NCBI GenBank assembly: GCA_963682175.1
Contig: OY821788.1
Location: 12,108,001 to 12,172,000, forward strand
DNA length: 64,000 nt
Direction of reading: 5' to 3'
Origin: Triglochin maritima
Lineage: Eukaryota; Streptophyta; Magnoliopsida; Alismatales; Juncaginaceae
This document shows, piece by piece, positions 11,095-19,278 of the stretch. The first letter of the stretch is position 1; every line of letters starts with the position of its first letter. The notes under the pieces are model-generated. The model worked only from the letters and a program-made list of their open reading frames with translations, was not told the DNA's origin and ran no database searches. Position numbers and translations under genes: made by a program.

Positions 11095-12987
11095 TCAGAT
11101 CTGCACACACGATCGGCGGTCCCTAAGTAACATGACCGCCAATTCACCCCTGATACAGTGGATGTTATTGGGGTCATTCTCTTTCATCGGGTCAAGTTTT
11201 AGCATTAGGCACCTTATCCAGTATAAAACATAGGCGCCACAATCGTTGCTCCCCAGTGGTTGTCGTTAGCTATTTTTCCTGAGGATTCTCAAGGGTCAGT
11301 CGACCTTTAGTAGATCCCTACAATATTTAGCCACATCCGTTGCTGCGCATTCATGTACGCCTATGGTCTGCTCTGGATCTTCACCTTACTCTATCTCCCT
11401 AAAGATACTGTTGAACGCCAAAATCTCCTTTGACGGGCCGTGGACGACCACCAGAGTCCAATGACCTGCAGACCAGCATGGTTGTACGGTTACGGACTCT
11501 GTTGGAGACACACCTTCTATTTTAGGGAGAGTAAAATCATCAATTGCTCTGCCTTGGCCACCCACAATTCGCCCTGACTCGAATGTTGATATGCATATAA
11601 CTTTTTGTGTTAGGCGTCTTTCTTCGAGAACCGAAAGCATAGCGTCGATAGTTTGGTCGGTAATATCCATCCCAGGCGTTATAAGTTCCTTCAGGTCGGT
11701 GCGTGTTAAACTGCACATATCGCCTCTCCAGATGACCTCTCTATTGTCTTTGTTGGCTGCAGTCAAGTTCAATATCATGTTGACCTCATCAGCTGACAAC
11801 GTTCCCATTGCAGCCATGTCAACATCAGGCATTGTCCCTCCGAAGTGGACAACCAACTTATAATTCTCCTCTTTTTTTCCCTTTTTTCTTTAGGCTCCTT
11901 TGAGCTGCTCTCTCTTTTCTCTTTTGCTCTTCTTCCACCTTCTTCTTCTTGCCCCGCTGTTCATTTTCCTTCATCTGCTGCTCCACGATGGCCGTCGAGC
12001 GTTGTCTTTTCACGCCCCAGTTTGGTTTCCGGGCCTTGCTCTCTTGTTCCTTTCCTATTCTTTATCCTTCTATTCCTTCTTCCTCCCCTCCTCCCTCTTC
12101 TTCTCTTCCTCCTTCTCCACTCTATTTCTCTCTTCTTCCTTCTTCCTCTCCTCCTCCCTCTTCTTCTCTTCCTCATTCTCCAGTCTCTTTCTCTCTTCTT
12201 CCTCTTCTTCTCCTCCTCCCTCTTCTTCTCTTCCTCCTTCTCCACTCTCTTTCTCTCTTCTTCCTTCTCCTCTTCTTCCTTCTTCCTCTCCTCCTCCCTC
12301 TTTCTCTCTTCCTCCTTCTTCCTCTCTCTTTCTCTCTTCCTCCTCCTCCTCATCCTATCTCTTTCTCTCTTCTTCCATCTCCTCCTCTCTCTTCCTTTCT
12401 TCTTCTTCTTCCTCCTCCGCCCTCTTCCTCTCTTCTTCTTCCTCCTCCCTCTTCCTCTCTTCTTCTTCCTTCTCCTCCTCTTTATTTAGATCTTCGTCTT
12501 TCTCCCCACCAGTATTTTCACATGTCCTTGTCCCTCGAAGATATATAATTTCTTTCCTCAGTCTCCCACACTCTTCAAGGGTCATCCTCAGTTCTTCCTT
12601 CAGGTCGTTAACCTCTTCTGTCGCCTTCTTAAGGGCAGCTTCGGCCCTCAGCCATTTCATCTTCACCTCACTCAGCTCCAACTCCTGGAGCAGCGGGTCA
12701 CATGGAATGTTGCAGTCTGTCAGTTGGAGCCTTGATAAACTGCATGTTGAAGCTGAGCCCTTTCGAACAAGAGTTCGAACATAACTAATAAGTTCCAGCT
12801 CCCATTCACTCATTGATGGAGCCCCCATCAGGTCAAACTTGCCGTTGTAAATCTGAGGTAAGGTAATTCCACGTTCCTCCCATTTCCTCAGGGTTAAACA
12901 TTTCCTAAACATTTCCGTCCAACTTTTCATTCGTGGAAATGCTCCAGTTCTGGGCTCCCCCAATTTGAATTTCTCACAAAGCCACAC
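11095..12987 (-). pseudogene. MULE-A Ulp1 gene, 3' exon (coiled coil + C48 protease), broken
   Basis: This is exon 3 of the gene that starts at 23844. Its acceptor is TTTGAAG|GTGTGG at 12987/12988. In order: a VWLCEKFKLGEP segment; a helical stretch (KMKWLRAEAALKKATEEVND); a long Glu/Lys/Arg-rich run (about 12490-11870); then a Ulp1-type domain. In that domain, GHWTLVVVHG gives the catalytic His, ILAFNSIF shows Asn where Ulp1 enzymes usually have Asp, and GSNDCGA (about 11240-11262) has the catalytic Cys. Stops interrupt it after REIE (about 11386) and twice more before the Cys motif. The expected stop is TGA at 11095-11097. It converges on the transposase gene. Confidence 0.8.
11870..12500 (-). 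repeat. Low-complexity purine tract coding for Glu/Lys/Arg coiled coil
   Basis: The plus strand is almost pure C/T (CTTCTTCCTCTCC-type units) and the minus strand pure A/G, encoding EEERKREEEE-like peptide. It is the counterpart of MULE-B's 15890-16745 tract, on the opposite strand. Long Ser/Leu/Phe/Pro open frames on the plus strand here are by-products. Confidence 0.85.
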
Positions 12988-13019
12988 CTTCAAATGGAAA
13001 AAGTTCAACTGTTTAGAAT

Positions 13020-13216
13020 GACTCAACAGACATACATTCATATTCGAAACAGACACAACTTAATCCGAACAGACAGACAACTTAATCCGAACAGGCAGAC
13101 AACTTATTCCGAACAGACACACAACATATTCCAAACAGAGGCACAACATATTCCGAACAGACAGAAACCTTATTCCGAATAGACAGACAACTTAATCCGA
13201 ACAGACACACAACTTA
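13020..13216 (-). repeat. Minisatellite A3, left remnant split by MULE-B
   Basis: About 8 units that read GTTCGGATTAAGTTGTCTG on the minus strand, in the sense of A's Ulp1 gene. It continues on the other side of MULE-B at 22544. The last nine bases, CACAACTTA (13208-13216), are the left copy of B's target duplication. Confidence 0.9.
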
Positions 13217-13290
13217 GGGTTCTTATACACGGACGCGTGCGTCCAGGACGCGGCTTACGTGGCATCTAGTCAGCAGTCCAGTCAGCTGCC
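13217..13290 (+). repeat. R-type MULE terminus (MULE-B left end)
   Basis: GGGTTCTTATACACGGACGC, then GTGCGTCCAGGACGCGG and TTACGTGGCA. The same order of blocks occurs at MULE-A's right end (24085-24169, minus strand) and at MULE-C's left end (60541-60590). The Ulp1 start codon lies 245 bp downstream, so the end may also contain that gene's promoter. Confidence 0.85.
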
Positions 13291-14292
13291 CAATCAGCGA
13301 AAATAAAAGCACGTGTTTTTTTGAGAAATGGGAAAACAGCTGCGGTTTTCGTGCGACAGTTCCTTCTCTGACGTATCGATAAGACCGGGAAGGGACATCA
13401 GACGCGCCTGTTCACATCCCGACTTGCGAAAGAAAACCAAAAACGTTTCTGATCTTTCTCACATTCCCTTTCTAAACTTTTCTCCGATTCATCACCCTAG
13501 TTCTTCACCGTAACCCTAGATATCCGTCGACCAAATGGATTCTACACTTCAAGCTTCTATTTCGGGGGTTGTGGTGCATCAGGTTTGTCGTTTTTACCGT
13601 AACATTGAACTGCGATACTCTAAAAAGGAATGTTGTCATACGGTTGATGTCTTCCTAGGATTCTACGCATTACTTCCAGCCCTCCAAATGTTCGTGGACC
13701 CCAATAGAGAAGGTCTTTGGGAAGTTGAGGGACGCAGAGAAAGATGCCTTCCGGGCTACACCCTTCGGTCATTTCATCAACCTCTCCAACGTTCCTGTCG
13801 ATAATGACATTATCGACTGGTTCGTGGAACACTATGACCCCGAGAAGGTGGGGTTGAGGATCGGCTCTGGGGTAGTACACTTCACCGCCGAAGACGTTGC
13901 CCTAATTTTGGGGCTCAGATTACATGGGAAGACTGTCAGAATACAGCCGAAGGAAGTCGCAACCCGACAGGGGGAGATTCTGAACAACACCCAACTATCT
14001 GCCCAGATGATTGCTATGAGATATTTGGTTGATGAGGAGTACGTCCGGCTACTCATTTGTTACATCTTCAGCCACTCTTTGTTCTGCGATGACACGCTTC
14101 GAACCAAAATTTGGTTCCTCGACGACTTGGCCGACTTCACTAGGCTACACAAGTACGCGTGGGCCGAGGCTGTTCACCAGGCACTTGTGAGGGGCCTGAA
14201 GAAGGCAAATCGGGATCTATGCGATAGGAGATCTACCGGTTCTTCTATTTTAAGAAGGGGATACGTCGAGGGGTGTGTTGTTGTACTATAGG

Positions 14293-15455
14293 TAATGAAG
14301 TTCCTTTTTATGTTATGTCTGTTCCTTTTTAAGTTTCACTTGTTCCTTTTTAAGTTTCGTTTGTTCCTTTTTAAGCTGAAGTTGTTCCTTTTTAAGTTGA
14401 AGTTGTTCCTTTTTAAGTTTCGTTTGTTCCTTTTTAAGTTTCATTTTTTCCTTTTTAAGTTTCGCTTGTTCCTTTTTATGTTCAAGTTGTTCCTTTTTAT
14501 GTTTCGCTTGTTCCTTTTTATGTTCAAGAATTTCCTTTCTGTTACAGTTGATCCTTTTTAAGATTCGTTTGCCCTTTTTAAGTTTCGCTTGTTCATTTTT
14601 AAGTTTCGCTTGTTCCTTTTTAAGTTTCGTTTGTTTCTTTTTAAGTTCAAGTTGTTCTTTTTCAAGTTTCGTTTGTTTCTTTTTAAGTTTCGTTTTTTCC
14701 TTTTTATGTTATGTCTGTTCTTTTTTAAGTTGAAGTTGTTCCTTTATAAGTTTCGCTTGTTCCTTTTTAAGTTTCGTTTGTTACTTTTTAAGTTGAAGTT
14801 GTTCCTTTTTAAGTTTCGCTTATTCCTTTTTAAGTGATGTCTATTCCTTTTTATGTTGAAGTTGTTCCTTTTTAAGTTCAAGTTGTTCCTTTATAAGTTT
14901 CGTTTGTTCCTTTATAAGTTTCGTTTGTTCGTTTTTAAGTTGAAGTTGTTCATTTTTTAGTTTCGCTTGTTCCTTTTTAAGTTTCGCTTGTTCCTTTTTA
15001 AGTTTCGTTTTTTTCTTTTTTAAGTTTCGTTTGTTCCTTTTTAAGTTCAAGTTGTTCCTTTTTAAGTTTCGCTTTTTCCTTTTTAGGTTTCGTTTGATCC
15101 TTTTTATGTTCAAGTTGTTCCTTTTTAAGTTTCGCTTGTTCCTTTTTATGTTGAAGTTGTTCCTTTTTAAGTTCGAGTTGTTCCTTTATAAGTTACGCTT
15201 GTTCCTTTTTAAGTTTCGTTTGTTCTTTTTTAAGTTTCGTTTGTCCTTTTTATGTTGAAGTTCCTTTTTAAGTTTCGTTTGTTCCTTTTTAAGTTTCGTT
15301 TGTTCCTTTTTATGTTGAAGTTGTTCCTTTTTAAGTTGAAGTTGTTCCTTTTTAAGATTAGTTTGTCATTCTTAAGTTTCGTTTGTTCCTTTTTATGTTG
15401 AAGTTGTTCATTTTTAAGTTCAAGTTGTTCCTTTTTAAGTTTCGCTTGTTCTTTA
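14293..15455 (+). repeat. Minisatellite B1 in Ulp1-gene intron 2
   Basis: About 55 units of ~21 bp, consensus GTTCCTTTTTAAGTTTCG, alternating with TGAAGTT and TCAAGTT variants and with TTTTTATGTT variants. It fills the intron between donor GTAATG (14292) and acceptor TTTATTAG (15459) in the sense of the gene. FKFRLFLFK-type open frames here come from the repeat. Confidence 0.92.
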
Positions 15456-15889
15456 TTAGGTATGGCTGTGCGAAAAGTTTAACCTAGCAGAGCCTAAAAT
15501 GGGAGGCCGTCCTAGGTGGAATCGTTGGTCGAACATGTTTGGAAAACGGGTCATCCTGAAGAAATGGGAGGAAAGGGGTATCACCCTTTCAAAAATTTAC
15601 GAAGGAGACTTGAATAAGGCTGAGTCGACGACCCTGACTCAGAAAGAGAGGGAAATCATTGGTCAGGCTGAAAAAACTCAACCAACCCTACGAACCAATA
15701 GTGATTGCCAGTCAACAAGCAGCGAACCTAGGCTGCAATTGAGGGACTGCAGCATCCCTCGGGACCCACTACGGGAAGAATTTGAGTTTGCAATGTTGAA
15801 GACAAAATGACTTCAAGCAGAAGTTGCACTGAATGAGGCAATGAAGAGGTTAAGAGGCTGAATGAGGAACTTAGGAAGTCCAGGGAGGA

Positions 15890-16745
15890 AAATGAGACCC
15901 TAAGGGAAGAGATTTCATCTCTTCGAGGATATTGTATAGAAAGTGGACAGGAAGGAAGAGATGATGAAAGGAGGGATGAAGAGCAGGAAAGAGAGGAGAA
16001 TAGGAGGGAAATAGAGAATGAGATTGAGAGGGAAAGAGAAAAAGAAGAGAGTAGGAGAGAGGAGGAGGAGAAAAGGAGAGAGGAGAGGGAAGAGGAGGAG
16101 GAGAAAAGGAGAGAGGAGAGTGAAAGAGAAGAGAAGAGGAAAGAGGAGGAGAAAAGGAGAGAGGAGAGGGAAAGAGAAGAGAAGAGGAAAGAGGAGGAGG
16201 AGAAAAGGAGAGAGGAGAGGGAAAGAAAAGAGAAGAGGAAAGAGGAGGAGGAGAAAAGGAGAGAGGAGAGGGAAAGAGAGGAGAAGAGGAAAGAGAAGGA
16301 GAAAAAGAGGGAGAGAGAGCAGAAGAGAATAGAAGAGGAGAAACGGAAAGAGGAGGAGAAAAGGAGAGAGGAAAGGGAAAGAGAAGAGAAGAGGAAAGAG
16401 GAGGAGAAAAAGAGGGAGAGAGAGCAGAAGAGAATAGAAGAGGAGAAGAGGAAAAAGGAGGAGAAAAGGAGAGAAGAGAGGGAAAAAGAAGAGAAGAGGA
16501 AAGAGGAGGAGAAAGGAAAGGGAAAAAGAAGAGAAGAGGAAAGACGAGGAGAAAAAGAGGGGGAGAGAGCAGAAGAGAATAGAAGAGGAAAAGAGGAGGG
16601 AGGAAGAGGAAAGAGAGAGGAAAGAAGACGAGAAGAGAGACAGGGAGAGAAGAGAGAAGAGGAAAGCCGATGATAAAAGTAGGGAGGCCGAAGCTTTAAA
16701 GAAGAGGTTGAGGGAAGAGGTAGAAAGAAAGAGGGTAGAGGAGGA
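15890..16745 (+). repeat. Polypurine tract coding for Glu/Lys/Arg coiled coil
   Basis: Almost pure A/G on the plus strand, built of AGAGGAGAAGAGGAAAGAGGAG-like units in blocks of about 60 bp. In the gene's frame it gives EEKRREEREREEKRKEE, expected to form a long charged helix. Frame changes within it mean no single frame is now continuous with the protease. Confidence 0.85.
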
Positions 16746-17710
16746 TGAGGGAAAGGAAAAACCCGCTCAGGGCAGACTGGGGGGCCAAAGGATCACGCTC
16801 AACGGCCAAAAAACAAGAAGATGAGGTGAAAGAAAGGAAGAAAAAAGAAGAGGAGCGGAAAAGGGGAGATAGAAGGCTCCAGAGGAGCATGAACAAAAAA
16901 AGAAAGCGGGATGGGAATGACGATTTCAAGTTGGCTCATCACGGGAGAGAGGATAGGCCAGACGTTGACATGGATGCATTGGGCACATTGAGCCCCGATG
17001 AGCTGAACATTGTACTGAAGGTGACCGCACCTACACATAACCAACGGGAGGTGATCTGGAGAGGAGATTCCTGTTTCTTCACATGTTCCGACCTGAAGGA
17101 GCTAATGACGAAGGGGATGGATTTGACCAACGAGGCGATAGACAGTATGCTTTGTGTACTTGAAGAGCGCCAAAAAATAGAAAACTACCCCCAAGAGGTA
17201 ATTTGTATTCCAAGCTTCTATTCGAAAAGAATTATGATCGATCAAGGGAATACCATGATTGAAGAGTGGCTGGCGCCCAAATTACAAGGCCAGGAAACGG
17301 GAAGCCTCGTCATTGCACAACCATTGCTGGTGTCAGAACACTGGACCCTTGTAGTTGTTAATGGCTTAGACAAGGAGATCCTGCATTACAACAGTTGCAG
17401 TAGGGAGCTGGTACCAGATGAGGATCCTGACAATGCGGTAGGGGTACATGAATGTTCGGCCAAAGATGTGGGTGAATTCAGGACAAACCGTCTTAAGGTT
17501 AACTGGCCATTGAGATACCTCAGGGAAACGTGCCAAAGACAAATGCCGGGAAGCAACGACTGCGGTGTTTTTCTATACTACTGGATCAAATGTCTCATGC
17601 AAAAGGTCAACCCAACGGAAACGAAAAACCCCAAGACACTTTACTCTATCAGGGGTGAAATGACCATTACTTTATTGAGGGACTCCCACTGCTGTGTCGA
17701 ATTCAAGTAG
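16745..17710 (+). CDS. Ulp1-type (C48) cysteine protease domain, open frame of MULE-B
   Basis: The 321-residue frame starts with a basic Lys/Arg-rich tail of the coiled coil (residues 1-65), then DVDMDALGTLSPDELNIVL (about 75-95), NQREVIWRGDSCFF and a protease core. Catalytic His: VSEHWTLVVVNG (about 200-211). The acidic position reads ILHYNS, Asn instead of the usual Asp. Catalytic Cys: GSNDCGVFLYYW (about 275-286), with a Gln seven residues before Cys rather than the usual six. Ulp1 enzymes cleave SUMO or related ubiquitin-like proteins from targets. The ATG at 16745 is internal to the ancestral gene, so this is probably only the surviving 3' exon portion. Expression is unproven. Confidence 0.7.
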   Translation: MRERKNPLRADWGAKGSRSTAKKQEDEVKERKKKEEERKRGDRRLQRSMNKKRKRDGNDDFKLAHHGREDRPDVDMDALGTLSPDELNIVLKVTAPTHNQREVIWRGDSCFFTCSDLKELMTKGMDLTNEAIDSMLCVLEERQKIENYPQEVICIPSFYSKRIMIDQGNTMIEEWLAPKLQGQETGSLVIAQPLLVSEHWTLVVVNGLDKEILHYNSCSRELVPDEDPDNAVGVHECSAKDVGEFRTNRLKVNWPLRYLRETCQRQMPGSNDCGVFLYYWIKCLMQKVNPTETKNPKTLYSIRGEMTITLLRDSHCCVEFK

Positions 17711-17839
17711 TGCATAGTTGTAAATTAAAACAGGAACAAATACATTTTATAGTTGTAATTAAAACTTTTCCAAACTTTTCCAAACTTTTCCATAATTGTA
17801 ATTAAAACTTTTCCATACTTGTTGCATACTTTAACATAA

Positions 17840-19160
17840 AAAGGAACAAACATGACATAAAAATGAACAGAAATCACTTAAAAAGGAACATACATCAGTT
17901 AAAAAGGAACAGACTTAACTTAAAAAGGAAACGATGTCACTTAAAAAGGAACCAAAATAACATAAAAAGGAACAAAAATCACTTAAAAAGGAACAGACAT
18001 AACATAAAAAGGAACACACATCAGTTAAAAAGGAACAAACATAACATAAAAAGGAACAGACATAACATAAAAAGGAACAGACATCACTTAAAAAGGAACA
18101 GACTTCACTTAAAAAGTAACAGACTACACTTAAAAAGGAACAGAATTCACTTAAAAAGAGACACACATCACTTAAAAAGGAACCAAAATAACATAAAAAG
18201 GATCAGAAATAATTTAAAAAGGAACAAACAATAACATAAAAAGGAACAGAAATCACTTAAAAAGGGACAGTCATCGCTTAAAAAGGAACAGACATCACAT
18301 AAAAAGGAACAGACTTCACTTAAAAAGTAAACGAGGTCACTTAAAAAGGAACCGACTTCATATAAAAAGGAACAGAAATCACTTAAAAAGGAACAGATTT
18401 AACTTAAAAAGGGACAGTCATCGCTTAAAAAGGAACAGACTTCACTTAAGAAGGAACAAACTTCACTTAAAAAGAGACAGACATCACTTAAAAAGGAACA
18501 AACTTCACTTAAAAAGTAACAGACTACACTTACAAAGGAACAGATTTAACTTAAAAAGAGACAGACATCACTTAAAAAGGAACCAAAATATCATAAAAAG
18601 GAACATAAATCACTTAAAAAGGAACAGACATAACATAAAAAGGAGCACACATCAGTTAAAAAGGAACAAACATAACATAAAAAGGATTAGACATAACAGA
18701 AAAAGGAACATACATCAGTTAAAAAGTAACAGACTTCACTTAAAAAGGAACAGACTTCACTTAAAAAGGAACAGACTTCACTTAAAAAGAGACAGACATC
18801 ACTTAAAAATGAACCAAAATAACATAAAAAGGATCAGAAATAATTTAAAAAGGAACAGACAATAACATAAAAAGGAACAGAAATCACTTAAAAAGGGACA
18901 GTCATCGCTTAAAAAGGAACAAACTTCACATAAAAAGGAACAGACTTCACCTTAAAAAGGAACCAAAAAAACAAGAATGGAAAACTTCACACTTAAAAAG
19001 GTAAATGCACTTAAAAAGGAACAGGCCACAACTCACAGTTAAAAAGGAGAACCGCTAACTTATAAAGGTACAAGCAATTCATAAAAAGGAACATATATCA
19101 CTTAAAAAGATACAAGTCACAGTTAAAAAGGAGAACCGTAAACTTAAAATGGAACTTTAC
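17840..19160 (-). repeat. Minisatellite B2 between the convergent genes
   Basis: About 60 units; the plus strand shows ACTTAAAAAGGAACAGACAT, so the minus strand reads GTTCCTTTTTAAGT, the sense of the transposase gene that ends at 19279. The array therefore behaves as 3' sequence of the transposase transcript and antisense to any read-through from the Ulp1 gene ending at 17710. Units decay toward 19000-19160. Confidence 0.9.
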
Positions 19161-19278
19161 ACTTACAATTAAAAGGGAACTTTACACTTAAGAATAACTG
19201 TTGTCTTACAAAAATGTACAAAATTCAAAGACCAAGCCTTGGTGCATAATTAAGGGGCAATTTGGTCGTAATACAACT

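Larger units (their letters stand above)
13535..17710 (+). pseudogene. MULE-B mobile-domain/coiled-coil/Ulp1 gene (broken upstream, intact protease)
   Basis: Exon 1 (13535-13582) and exon 2 (13659-14291) encode a plant-mobile-domain/DUF1985-like region: CSWTPIEKVFGKL, ATPFGHF, LRIGSGVVHFTAEDVALILG, YVRLLICYIFSHSLF. Intron 2 (14292-15459) is a minisatellite. Exon 3 starts VWLCEKFNLAEP, passes through a Glu/Lys/Arg coiled coil (about 15890-16745) and ends in a Ulp1 domain. Exon and intron borders match MULE-A's gene exactly, including the 48-nt first exon. Damage: the last codon of exon 2 is TAG where A has CAA; TGA at 15808-15810 replaces a Trp codon; there is a 1-base deletion near 15842, and another frame change before 16745. 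MULE-borne Ulp1 genes are known from the plant Kaonashi-type MULEs; their function is unknown. Confidence 0.82.

Noticed and set aside
11845..12784. Long plus-strand Ser/Leu/Phe/Pro-rich open frames
   Set aside because: They are the antisense of the Glu/Lys/Arg-coding polypurine tract of MULE-A's Ulp1 gene and have no domain.
14295..15258. FKFRLFLFK-type and KRN-type open frames in minisatellites B1 and B2
   Set aside because: They are products of a 21-bp (multiple of three) unit, lie in introns or between genes, and have no other support.
16018..16332. Arg/Lys/Glu-rich 104-residue frame
   Set aside because: Shadow frame of the polypurine coiled-coil region.
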